A stretch of DNA of 8,501 nucleotides from Citricoccus sp. WCRC_4 (GCA_026645375.1 JAPFFX010000284.1:1-8501), one strand, 5' to 3'; shown: positions 1-6,855, numbered from the stretch's first letter. Notes: a model not told the origin generated them from the letters alone. Translations and numbers: made by a program.

Positions 1-10
1 GCGGTCCTGG

Positions 11-26
11 CGGGTCCGTGGACCCG
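11..26 (-). terminator. Hairpin just downstream of dctA, likely terminator
   Basis: A perfect inverted repeat, CGGGTC and GACCCG, encloses a 4-nt loop. It begins 9 nt beyond the dctA stop codon on the minus strand. The stem is six GC-rich pairs, and CGGGTCC with GGACCCG gives seven if the loop is ignored. No T-tract follows, which is common for actinobacterial hairpin terminators. Its position directly after the gene end supports the call. In DNA this GC-rich a short stem can also arise by chance. Confidence 0.45.
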
Positions 27-35
27 GTCGGCTGC

Positions 36-1490
36 CTACCGGCGGCTGCCGGCCGTGTCGAGGTCGCGAGTGACGTTGAGGCTGGACTCCGGGTGCCCCT
101 CCACCGCCTGCTCGGCGATGGTCGGCGACTCGTACGGGTCGAAGCCGCGCTCCCGGGCGTCCGCGTCGGGCTCAGCGGCGGGTGCGGCCTCGGCCGCCCC
201 GTGGCCGGCCACCAGGGCCTCGTCGAACGCCAGCCGGCCGGAGAGCACCTGCCGCGCGCGGTCGGCGTCGAACTCGCCGACCCACTTGCCGATCAGCATC
301 GTCGCCACGGCGTTGCCCGTGAAGTTGGTCAGCGCCCGGGCCTCGGACATGAACTTGTCGATGCCCACGATCACGCCCATCCCGCCCAGCAGCGCCGGGC
401 TGTGGGACTGCAGGCCGGCGGCCAGGGTGGCCAGGCCGGCGCCGGTCACGCCGGCGGCACCCTTGGAGGCGATGATCATGAAGACCAGCAGGCCGATCTG
501 CTCGCCCAGGCTCATCTCCAGGCCCATGGCGTTGGAGACGAACAGGGCGGCCATGGTCAGGTAGATGGCGGTGCCGTCGAGGTTGAACGAGTACCCGGTC
601 GGGACGGTCACCCCGACCACGGGCTTGGACACCCCGGCGTACTCCATCTTGGCGATCAGCCGTGGCAGGGCCGACTCGGAGGAGGAGGTGGCGAAGATCA
701 GCAGGTATTCCCGGCCCAGGTACTTCATCAGGGAGAAGATGTTCACCCCGGTGACGATCTTCAGCAGGGTGCCGAGCACCAGGACGATGAACAGGATGCA
801 GGTGGCGTAGAACGCCCCCATCAGCAGCGCCATGGCGCCGATGGCGGACCAGCCGGTGGAACCGACGACGGCGGCGATGGCACCGAAGGCGCCGATGGGC
901 GCGACCCACATGATCATCATCAGGATCCGGAACACCACGCCCTGGACGAGGGAGAGGATGTTCAGCAGCGGCTTGCCGGCCTCGCCCATCTTCTGCAGGG
1001 CGAACCCGACCAGCAGGGCCACGAACAGCACCGGCAGCACCGGCACGGAGTCCGGGATGATCTCCAGCACGAAGGCGACGGTCGGGTCCAGTTCGGCCTT
1101 GGCGGCAGGGTCGTAGGGGGTCAGCGCCAGGCCCTCGCCCGGGTGGATGAGGTTGCCGACCACCAGGCCGAGGCCCAGGGCGAAGGTGGACATGATGACG
1201 AAGTACAGCAGGGCCATGCCGCCGACCTTGCCGACGGTGGCGGCCTTGGCGATGGATCCGATGCCCAGCACGATGGTGCAGAAGATGACGGGGCCGATCA
1301 TCATCTTGATCAGGGAGACGAAGCCGTCGCCGAGGGGCTTGAGGGACTTGCCGAACTCGGGGAACAGCAGGCCCACGGCGGCACCCAGGACCACCGAGGC
1401 GATCACGGAGATGTAGAGCCAGTGGGTCCGGTCCTTGGTCTTCTTCGCCACGGTGCGCTCTGCGCGCGGGGCGGTGGTGGTCTCTGCCAT
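36..1490 (-). CDS. dctA: C4-dicarboxylate/cation symporter (DctA, DAACS family)
   Basis: This 484-residue inner-membrane carrier belongs to the dicarboxylate/amino acid:cation symporter family and probably imports succinate, fumarate and malate with protons or sodium. Hallmarks are the serine-rich re-entrant loop TSSSESALP (residues 268-276), SFNLDGTAIYLTMA (301-314), SKGAAGVTG (342-350) and the substrate/cation motif DKFMSEARALTNFTGN (378-393). The N-terminal LKPLGDGFVSLIKMMIGPVIF (50-70) also matches DctA closely. The chosen ATG (1488-1490) has AAGGA 5 nt upstream; the frame is open further upstream, but that part is not DctA-like. Compared with E. coli DctA as I recall it, the segment after IIPDSV (144-149) is about 7 residues short. 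After KWVGEF there is a long Ala- and acid-rich cytoplasmic tail of nearly 80 residues. A divergent CitA/CitB-type pair next door supports dicarboxylate rather than glutamate transport. Exact substrate preference is inferred. Confidence 0.93.
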   Translation of the reverse strand: MAETTTAPRAERTVAKKTKDRTHWLYISVIASVVLGAAVGLLFPEFGKSLKPLGDGFVSLIKMMIGPVIFCTIVLGIGSIAKAATVGKVGGMALLYFVIMSTFALGLGLVVGNLIHPGEGLALTPYDPAAKAELDPTVAFVLEIIPDSVPVLPVLFVALLVGFALQKMGEAGKPLLNILSLVQGVVFRILMMIMWVAPIGAFGAIAAVVGSTGWSAIGAMALLMGAFYATCILFIVLVLGTLLKIVTGVNIFSLMKYLGREYLLIFATSSSESALPRLIAKMEYAGVSKPVVGVTVPTGYSFNLDGTAIYLTMAALFVSNAMGLEMSLGEQIGLLVFMIIASKGAAGVTGAGLATLAAGLQSHSPALLGGMGVIVGIDKFMSEARALTNFTGNAVATMLIGKWVGEFDADRARQVLSGRLAFDEALVAGHGAAEAAPAAEPDADARERGFDPYESPTIAEQAVEGHPESSLNVTRDLDTAGSRR

Positions 1491-1495
1491 GGTGG

Positions 1496-1500
1496 TCCTT
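1496..1500 (-). promoter_or_regulatory. Ribosome binding site of dctA
   Basis: On the minus strand AAGGA stands 5 nt before the ATG at 1490. This fixes the dctA start at MAETTT, although the frame stays open for another 79 codons upstream. Confidence 0.7.
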
Positions 1501-1536
1501 GCTGCGATGGTGGATCGGGATGTGATGATGGTGGCG

Positions 1537-1551
1537 GGCACCGGTGGTGCC
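1537..1551. repeat. 15-bp dyad in the dctA leader (GGCACC-GGT-GGTGCC)
   Basis: A perfect 6-3-6 inverted repeat lies 47 to 61 bp upstream of the dctA ATG. It falls between dctA and the more distal AT-richer stretch that may hold the promoters. It could be an operator half-site pair, or a hairpin in the 5' untranslated RNA of dctA. The surrounding 100 bp is rich in GGTG/CACC words, so a chance origin is possible. Confidence 0.35.
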
Positions 1552-1622
1552 GGGTGCGACGCCACCGGGTCTGCGGTCAGTGATGATCCTCGCCCCGTAC
1601 TGTGGGGACCGTCACGATTGCG

Positions 1623-1639
1623 GTCATAAAGTTCATGAC
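1623..1639. promoter_or_regulatory. Candidate operator/promoter region between dctA and the sensor kinase gene
   Basis: GTCAT-AAAGTTC-ATGAC is a 5-7-5 inverted repeat and the most AT-rich stretch of the 175-bp divergent intergenic region. CATAAA (1625-1630) resembles a -10 box for the kinase gene. On the minus strand TATGAC has a weak -35-like CTGTGA 16 nt upstream and could serve dctA. None of these boxes is strong. CitB-type response regulators are generally reported to bind AT-richer sites upstream of transporter genes, so this is the best operator candidate here, by inference only. Confidence 0.3.
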
Positions 1640-1654
1640 GCCGCTCACAGATCC

Positions 1655-1665
1655 GGGAGGTGATC
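1655..1665 (+). promoter_or_regulatory. Extended Shine-Dalgarno sequence of the sensor kinase gene
   Basis: GGGAGGTGATC ends directly at the ATG at 1666. Its last ten bases are fully complementary to the standard bacterial anti-Shine-Dalgarno tail of 16S rRNA. The GGAGG core is 5 nt from ATG 1666. The site decides the start: a GTG at 1660 in the same frame lies inside the binding site and cannot be the initiator. Confidence 0.8.
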
Positions 1666-3390
1666 ATGCGCCGGTGGAGCATCGCCCGGCGGCTCGCCGT
1701 GGCCCAGTTGGCGGGGCTGTTCGTCATCGCGGTCCTCGCGATCGGCGTGAGCTACCTGCAGACCCGGCAGACCTTCTACGCGCTGGAGCGTGAGCACGTG
1801 GTCGCCACCGCGCAACTGATCGCGGACGAGAGCCGGGTCCGTGAGGGATTCGCCGCCGCGGACCCCTCGGCGGCCCTGCAACCCCTGACCCTGGAGCTGC
1901 CCGGCCAGGCCGACGTGGACTGGGTGACGTTCTTCGGCACGGATGCCACGCGGGTGGCCCACCGGGACCCGGCCCTGCAGGGCACGTACTTCCCCGGTGA
2001 CCTCTCCGCGGTCCGGGCGGGAGGGGTCAGCGTGGACACCGTCGCGACGGGCCCGGCCGGCCTGTCGCTGCGTGCCCTGGCCCCGGTGATGTCCCCTGAA
2101 GACGACGGAACGGTCATCGGGGTCGTCGGCGTGGGCCAACGTGTCCCGGAACTGGACATCGCCGTGTCCGCGCAGGTGCCCAGGATCCTCGTGGTCACCG
2201 GGGTCCTGGCCGCGCTCGCGCTGACCGGATCGGCGCTCCTGGGCCGGTACATCTCCCGGACCACCCACGGGCTCGGGCCCGAGGAGATGGCCGCACGCTT
2301 CGCGGTGCTGGACACCGCACTGCACAACGTCTCGGAGGGCATGGTCCTGGTCTCGCCCACGAGGCACCTGACGCTGTACAACGACCGCGCCGCCGAGTTG
2401 CTGGACCTGCCCCCGTCCGGGGAGGCCGGGGTGTGCGGCGATCGACCGCCGAACGTGGCGGACCTCGGCCTGCCCGCGCCGCTCTCCGCCCTGCTGGGTT
2501 CGGGACGGCAGGCCCGGGACGAGCTGTATGCCGTGGGCGAGCGGATCCTCGTGGTGAACCAGCGCCCCGCCCGCCCGGGGACCACGCCCACGGCACGGCC
2601 CTGGGCCCCGTCGCGGCGCAGGCCGTCCGGGATGCCGGCGCCGGGCCCCGGAACGGTGGTCACGCTCTACGACCGCACCGAGGTCCAGGAGATGAACCGG
2701 GAGCTGGAGACCACCCGGTCCCTCACCGACGCCCTGCGCTCGCAGACCCACGAGCATGCCAACCGGCTGCACACCCTCTACTCGCTGCTCGAGCTCGGCC
2801 GCCCGGAGCAGGCCCGCGAGCTGATCGAGCAGACCCTGGACGCCCGGGGCACCGGTGCGGGCCTCGCCACGACCGCCGAGGCCGAGCCCGCGCTGGACGC
2901 GCTGATGATCGCCAAGGCCTCCCAGGCCCGCGAGCGCGGGGTCACGATGGACCACCGCAATGAGGTCGACTCCCCCACCGGCGTCCCGGCCCAGGACCTC
3001 GTCACCCTCATGGGCAACCTGCTGGACAACGCGATCGACGCGGCCGCCGACCCGGCCCTGGACCCGGAGGACCGCTGGGTGGACGCCGAGGCCCGCCTCG
3101 AGGGACGCTGGCTCGTCCTCCAGGTGGCCGACGGCGGCCCGGGGCCCTCCGCGCAGGACCGCGAGCGGATCTTCGAGCTGGGCTGGTCGACGAAACCGGC
3201 CGGGCCCGCCGGCCGCGGCGTGGGGCTGGCCCTGGTCCGTCAGACCGCCCGGCGGCTCGGCGGGACCGTGGACCTGGCCCAGGACTCCGGGACCGTGTTC
3301 ACCGTGGAGCTGCCCCTGGGCATCCCGGACCGCGGCCTGCGGGCCCCGAGGGACGCCGAGCGCCAGGAGAGGATCGACGGACATGCGTGA
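1666..3390 (+). CDS. Sensor histidine kinase, CitA/DcuS type
   Basis: This 574-residue membrane kinase probably senses an external di- or tricarboxylate and phosphorylates the regulator encoded next. Order: a short cytoplasmic N-terminus, TM1 (about 11-31), an extracytoplasmic PDC/Cache-like sensor (about 32-170), TM2 (about 172-193), a cytoplasmic PAS domain (about 205-340) and the kinase core. The dimerisation box LRSQTHEHANRLHTLYSLLELG has His362 as likely phosphoacceptor and matches the SpoB-like HisKA of CitA/DcuS. ATP-binding motifs are the N-box NLLDNAIDAA (451-460), G1 DGGPG (489-493), F-box RIFELGWSTK (501-510) and G2 GRGVGLALV (517-525). All catalytic motifs look intact. The length is somewhat above the usual 530-550, owing partly to a Pro/Arg-rich insert of about 30 residues (301-330) near the end of the PAS domain. 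It is divergent from dctA, suggesting a dicarboxylate signal; citrate is possible. Confidence 0.92.
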   Translation: MRRWSIARRLAVAQLAGLFVIAVLAIGVSYLQTRQTFYALEREHVVATAQLIADESRVREGFAAADPSAALQPLTLELPGQADVDWVTFFGTDATRVAHRDPALQGTYFPGDLSAVRAGGVSVDTVATGPAGLSLRALAPVMSPEDDGTVIGVVGVGQRVPELDIAVSAQVPRILVVTGVLAALALTGSALLGRYISRTTHGLGPEEMAARFAVLDTALHNVSEGMVLVSPTRHLTLYNDRAAELLDLPPSGEAGVCGDRPPNVADLGLPAPLSALLGSGRQARDELYAVGERILVVNQRPARPGTTPTARPWAPSRRRPSGMPAPGPGTVVTLYDRTEVQEMNRELETTRSLTDALRSQTHEHANRLHTLYSLLELGRPEQARELIEQTLDARGTGAGLATTAEAEPALDALMIAKASQARERGVTMDHRNEVDSPTGVPAQDLVTLMGNLLDNAIDAAADPALDPEDRWVDAEARLEGRWLVLQVADGGPGPSAQDRERIFELGWSTKPAGPAGRGVGLALVRQTARRLGGTVDLAQDSGTVFTVELPLGIPDRGLRAPRDAERQERIDGHA

Positions 3391-4096
3391 CTACCGGGTG
3401 CTGGTCCTCGAGGACGAACAGCTCACGGCGGACACCTACGTGGAGTACCTGGCCCGCACCGGCGGCTTCGAGGTGGTCCATGTCTCGCCCACCGCCCGCG
3501 ACGCGCTGGGCTTCCTGGCCGATCAGATGCGCCGGGGCGGCTCCTTCGGCATCGACGTGGTCCTGCTGGACATGAACCTGCCGGACGGCCACGGTCTCGA
3601 CGTACTGCGGCAGATGCGCACGGCCGGTTTCACGGGCGGTGTACTGGCGCTGACCGCCTCGACGGAACTGCCCACCATCCGCCGGGCGGTGGCCCTGGGC
3701 GTGGTGCAATACCTGGTCAAGCCGTTCGGCTACCAGCAGTTCGCGGAGCGGATGCGGGCGTTCCGCGAGCTGGCGGCCGAGTTCGCCGGCGCCGGCACCG
3801 CACCGGGCCAGGACGTGGTGGACCGCGCCTTCCCGCTGTCCCGGCCCGCCGGTCCGCCGGAACTGCCCAAGGGGCTGACGGAGCAGACCCTGGACGCCGT
3901 CGTCGCGCTGCTGCGGGGCGCCGCCGCGGAGGCGCTGAGCGCGGGCGAGGTGGGGAACGCCGTCGGGACCTCCCGGGTCACCGCGCGGAGGTACCTGGAG
4001 CACCTCTATCGGGTGGGGATGGTCGAACGGTCCCCGCGGTACGGCACCCCGGGCCGGCCGGAGAACGAGTACCGGTGGACCGGGCCGGGAGGCTGA
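3383..4096 (+). CDS. Response regulator, CitB/DcuR family
   Basis: This 237-residue cytoplasmic transcription regulator is the partner of the upstream kinase. The receiver domain spans about 1-125, with acidic pocket Glu10/Asp11, phosphoacceptor Asp63 in LLDMNLPDGHG, Thr91 and Lys113 in the LVKPFG motif. A linker leads to a C-terminal helix-turn-helix (about 185-212, AGEVGNAVGTSRVTARRYLEHL) and a wing-like segment ending in PGRPENEYRW. That C-terminal pattern is characteristic of CitB/DcuR/DctR-type regulators of citrate and C4-dicarboxylate genes. The ATG lies inside the end of the kinase gene (8-bp overlap), with AGGAGAGG (3365-3372) 10 nt upstream, so the two are translationally coupled. 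The likely target is the divergent dctA promoter, by analogy with known transporter-linked systems. Which dicarboxylate is sensed cannot be read from the sequence. Confidence 0.92.
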   Translation: MRDYRVLVLEDEQLTADTYVEYLARTGGFEVVHVSPTARDALGFLADQMRRGGSFGIDVVLLDMNLPDGHGLDVLRQMRTAGFTGGVLALTASTELPTIRRAVALGVVQYLVKPFGYQQFAERMRAFRELAAEFAGAGTAPGQDVVDRAFPLSRPAGPPELPKGLTEQTLDAVVALLRGAAAEALSAGEVGNAVGTSRVTARRYLEHLYRVGMVERSPRYGTPGRPENEYRWTGPGG

Positions 4097-4111
4097 GCCG
4101 GTCCCGGCCCG
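4081..4111. terminator. Likely bidirectional terminator spanning the response regulator stop codon
   Basis: CGGGCCGGGA (4081-4090) and TCCCGGCCCG (4102-4111) are perfect 10-bp complements. The 11-nt loop itself contains a small GGC/GCC stem around the TGA stop at 4094-4096. The structure covers the end of the response regulator gene and stops 1 bp short of the stop codon of the convergent hydrolase gene. Neither side has a clear T-tract. The symmetry and the 16-bp convergent gap support a shared terminator. Confidence 0.6.
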
Positions 4112-4112
4112 C

Positions 4113-4805
4113 TCACCGGGCGGCGTCCGCGATCAGTCCGGCCAGTTCCCGGGGCCGGGACCACATCGGCCAGTGCCCGGTCGGCAGGTCCACGTAGCGC
4201 AGGTTGCGGTAGTGCGGCAGGGCGGACAGGAAGGGGACACCCTGCCCGGCATGGGAGCGGTACTCCTCGGCGCTGTACTCCGTGCAGACCACGGTGGAGG
4301 CCACGTCATGGCGTCGGTCGTCCGAGAGCCGGACGGCAGTGGTCAGCACGGTCGCCGCCTCCGGGACGGCGCGCTCGCGGAAGGTCTCCAGCTGCTGCTC
4401 CGTCAGGTCGCGCATCGCTCCCCCCTCCTGTTCCTGGGCCCACGCGTCCTCCAGCCGGTACCACTCGGCGGTGAGCCCGGGGTCCATGGCGTACCCGTCG
4501 GGCACCGGGGCGGTGTCGACCCACACGGCGTGGTCCACCAGTCCGGGGTGCTGGTCGATCAGCAGGGTCGCGGCGATGGCCGCCCCGCTGTGCACCACGA
4601 GCACGCGGCGTCCGGCCGGACGGTCCAGGGCCGCCCGGATCGCGTCGGCCTGGTCCTGCGGCCCCTCGGCCGTGGTCCCGCGCCCGGGCAGGGTCGGGGT
4701 GGCCACCGCGAGGCCCCGGCCGTCCAGGTAGGACCGGACGTCGTCCCACGCCCACTCTCCCAGCCAGAACCCGGGCACCAGCACGATCTGCGGCGGACTC
4801 GTCAT
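4113..4805 (-). CDS. Alpha/beta-hydrolase fold protein, substrate unknown
   Basis: This 230-residue protein is of typical length for small single-domain alpha/beta hydrolases (esterase or salicylate-binding-protein-like group). It opens with the usual first strand and oxyanion region IVLVPGFWLGEWAWDDV (7-23). The nucleophile is probably Ser73 in LVVHSGAA, where the canonical G-x-S-x-G has lost its first Gly (Val71) and has Ala75 in place of the last. The catalytic His is probably His211 in LPTGHWPMWSRP (207-218), a strongly conserved ending in this group. The acid may be Asp97 (WVDTAP), which I cannot settle. No signal peptide or membrane segment is visible, so it should be cytoplasmic. It lies 71 bp downstream of prpE on the same strand and could be co-transcribed. 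There is no clear Shine-Dalgarno before the ATG at 4805; a CAGACT box 6 nt upstream could mark a leaderless start, but weakly. Substrate and physiological role are unknown. Confidence 0.8.
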   Translation of the reverse strand: MTSPPQIVLVPGFWLGEWAWDDVRSYLDGRGLAVATPTLPGRGTTAEGPQDQADAIRAALDRPAGRRVLVVHSGAAIAATLLIDQHPGLVDHAVWVDTAPVPDGYAMDPGLTAEWYRLEDAWAQEQEGGAMRDLTEQQLETFRERAVPEAATVLTTAVRLSDDRRHDVASTVVCTEYSAEEYRSHAGQGVPFLSALPHYRNLRYVDLPTGHWPMWSRPRELAGLIADAAR

Positions 4806-4876
4806 GGGCGCAGTCTGGCACGGCCCCGGCCCCAGCACCACGACGGGGGCACCGGTGCGGGCTCCGGACGTCCCGG

Positions 4877-6814
4877 TCAGGCGCGCAACTGGCGCGTGAT
4901 CCGGTCCAGCACGGAACGGTCCTCGATCGTGGAGGGCACCACGTAGTCCTCGCCGTCCGCGATCTGGCGCATCGTCTTGCGCAGGATCTTGCCGGAACGG
5001 GTCTTGGGCAGGGCCTCGACGACGGCGACCTGGCGGAAGTCGGCGACCGCGCCGATGGTCCCCCGCACCGTGGCCCGCAACTCCGCCAGCAGCTCCTCCG
5101 GGTCCTCGGGCACCTCGACCCCGGACTTCAGCACCACGTATCCCGCGGCCCGCTGGCCCTTGAGCGGGTCGGCCAGGCCGATCACCGCGCATTCGGCAAC
5201 CGCCGGATGGGCGGCGAGTGCCTGTTCCAGCGCACCCGTGGACAACCGGTGGCCGGCCACGTTGATGACGTCATCGGTGCGGCCCATCACGAACAGGTAG
5301 CCGTCCTCGTCGATGAGGCCGGAGTCCCCCGTGGCGTAGTGACCGGGGAAGGCGCTGAGATAGGAGTCGATGAAGCGCTGGTCGTTGCCCCAGAGGGTGA
5401 CCAGCGTGCCCGGGGGCAGCGGCAGGCGCAGGCAGATGTTGCCCTCGGTCCCGGCCGGCACCGGTTCGCCCGCACCGTCCAGGACCTCCACGGCGTAGCC
5501 CGGCGAGGGCCGGGTGCAGGAGCCGATCTTCACGGGCAGTTCCTGCAGTCCGACCGGGTTCGCCCCGATCGGCCACCCGGTCTCGGTCTGCCACCAGTTG
5601 TCGATGACGGGGATCTCCAGCAGGTCCCCGATCCAGCGCTGGGTCTCCGGGTCCAGCCGCTCCCCGGCGGCGAACAGGACCTTCAGCCCGGACAGGTCGT
5701 GGTCGGCGGCCAGGGCTCCCTCGGGGTCCACCTTGCGGATCGCGCGCAGCGCGGTGGGGGCGGTGAACAGCGAGCGCACGCCGTGCTGCGCGGCCACCCG
5801 CCAGAACGCGCCGGCGTCCGGGGTGCCCACCGGCTTGCCCTCGTAGAGCACCGAGGTGGCCCCCACGAGCAGGGGCGCGTAGACGATGTAGGAGTGCCCG
5901 ACGACCCAGCCGACATCGGAGGCGGTGAACATCACCTGGCCGGGGCCGACGTCGTAGATGTTGGCCATGGTCCAGGCCAGGGCGACCGCGTGCCCGCCGT
6001 GATCCCTCACCACGCCCTTCGGCGAGCCGGTGGTGCCCGAGGTGTACAGGACGTACAGCGGGTCCGTGGCGGCGACCTCGACCGGCCCGGCGGGCAGTGC
6101 GGTGGACACCGCCTCGTCCCAGTCCACCCAGCGGGTGCCCTCGGTCCCGGACGCGACGTCGGCCGGGGTGGTGGCGAACCCGTCCCGGCGCCGCGCGACG
6201 ACGGCGTCCACCCGGTGGCCGGCCAGGGACAGGGCCTCGGCGACGGCCGGCAGGTACTCGACCCTGCGGCTGGGCTCGATGCCGCCGGAGGAGGTGACGA
6301 TGACCTTGGGCCGGGCGTCGTCGATGCGGGTGGCCAGTTCCTTCGGCGCGAAGCCGCCGAAGACCACGGAGTGCACCGCTCCGAGCCGGGCGCACGCCAG
6401 CATGGCGACCGGGGCCTCCGGCGTCATCGGCAGGTAGATGACCACCCGGTCCCCCCGGCCGACGCCCAGCTCCCGCAGCACCCCTGCGAAGGTGGCCACC
6501 CGGTCGGTGAGCTCGGCGTAGCTGATGTGCTCCACGGTGCCGAGTACGGCCGAGTCGTAGATGATGGCGGTCCGTTCCCCGTGACCGGCGGCCACGTGCC
6601 GGTCCAGGCAGTTCGCGGCGGTGTTGAGGGTGCCGTCCGGGAACCACCGGTACATCGGGGCCGCGGCACCGTCCAGCGCCCGGGTGGGTGGACGGGTCCA
6701 GTCGACGGCGCGCGCGGCCTCGAGCCAGAAGCCCTCCGGGTCGTCGATGGATCGCCGGTAGACCTCGGCGTAGTCGTGGGGTGGCCCGGTGGTGGCGTGC
6801 GCTGCTGGGGTCAT
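4877..6814 (-). CDS. prpE: Propionyl-CoA synthetase (PrpE; Acs-like AMP-forming ligase)
   Basis: This 645-residue cytoplasmic enzyme activates propionate with ATP and CoA to propionyl-CoA via propionyl-AMP, feeding the 2-methylcitrate cycle. It has an N-terminal ACAS-type cap (about 10-65). Adenylation motifs are YTSGTTGSPKGVV (257-269), DNWWQTETGWPI (405-416), YATGDSG (493-499) and the hinge GRTDDVINVAGHRLSTG (511-527). The catalytic Lys609 sits in PKTRSGK, the site where Acs and PrpE enzymes are acetylated. PrpE-type features are the Trp after TETG (acetyl-CoA synthetases usually have TETGG) and SSGGIEPSRRVEYLP (175-189). Together with the divergent gntR-prpD pair this makes propionate the likely substrate; acetate use cannot be excluded. 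ATG 6814 is preferred. A GTG two codons earlier (6820) is the alternative. Neither has a Shine-Dalgarno, and a -10-like TATCTT ends 6 nt before the ATG, suggesting a leaderless mRNA. Confidence 0.9.
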   Translation of the reverse strand: MTPAAHATTGPPHDYAEVYRRSIDDPEGFWLEAARAVDWTRPPTRALDGAAAPMYRWFPDGTLNTAANCLDRHVAAGHGERTAIIYDSAVLGTVEHISYAELTDRVATFAGVLRELGVGRGDRVVIYLPMTPEAPVAMLACARLGAVHSVVFGGFAPKELATRIDDARPKVIVTSSGGIEPSRRVEYLPAVAEALSLAGHRVDAVVARRRDGFATTPADVASGTEGTRWVDWDEAVSTALPAGPVEVAATDPLYVLYTSGTTGSPKGVVRDHGGHAVALAWTMANIYDVGPGQVMFTASDVGWVVGHSYIVYAPLLVGATSVLYEGKPVGTPDAGAFWRVAAQHGVRSLFTAPTALRAIRKVDPEGALAADHDLSGLKVLFAAGERLDPETQRWIGDLLEIPVIDNWWQTETGWPIGANPVGLQELPVKIGSCTRPSPGYAVEVLDGAGEPVPAGTEGNICLRLPLPPGTLVTLWGNDQRFIDSYLSAFPGHYATGDSGLIDEDGYLFVMGRTDDVINVAGHRLSTGALEQALAAHPAVAECAVIGLADPLKGQRAAGYVVLKSGVEVPEDPEELLAELRATVRGTIGAVADFRQVAVVEALPKTRSGKILRKTMRQIADGEDYVVPSTIEDRSVLDRITRQLRA

Positions 6815-6820
6815 GGGCAC

Positions 6821-6850
6821 AAGATATGGCCCGGGCCACTCTCCCGTCTA
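6821..6850 (-). promoter_or_regulatory. Candidate prpE promoter, possibly giving a leaderless mRNA
   Basis: On the minus strand TAGACG (6845-6850) and TATCTT (6821-6826) are separated by 18 bp and match the sigma-70/SigA consensus at four positions each. The -10 box ends 6 nt before ATG 6814, so transcription would begin at or next to the start codon. This agrees with the absence of any Shine-Dalgarno. The GTATAC palindrome at 6857-6862 lies 6 bp upstream of the -35 box. Confidence 0.45.
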
Positions 6851-6855
6851 GAGTC

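Noticed and set aside
1536..1546. Shared word GGGCACCGGTG in the dctA leader and in the prpE/hydrolase gap (4847-4857) as a common regulatory site
   Set aside because: The flanks differ and the word consists of motifs common in this GC-rich genome. Two copies in 8.5 kb are not convincing.
18..1583. Long plus-strand open frame (521 codons) antisense to dctA
   Set aside because: Its translation is repetitive Gly/His/Asp/Gln-rich protein with no fold or motif. It is a shadow of the biased third codon positions of dctA on the other strand.
1491..1727. 79-codon N-terminal extension of dctA
   Set aside because: The extension has no transporter similarity and runs across the divergent kinase start. 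A good Shine-Dalgarno marks the internal ATG at 1490.
1645..3384. Long minus-strand open frame (579 codons) antisense to the sensor kinase gene
   Set aside because: It has low-complexity Gly/Arg/His composition, no recognisable motif and no ribosome binding site. The opposite strand encodes a complete kinase.
4849..4873. Palindromes GCACCGGTGC and GGACGTCC between prpE and the hydrolase gene as a prpE terminator
   Set aside because: Both are self-complementary without a usable loop, and no stable extended stem or T-tract is visible. At this GC content such palindromes are expected by chance.
4806..5192. Extension of the hydrolase to 359 residues by an upstream start inside prpE
   Set aside because: The added part is an out-of-frame reading of the prpE 3' end with Arg/Gly-rich composition. 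The hydrolase fold begins at the ATG at 4805.
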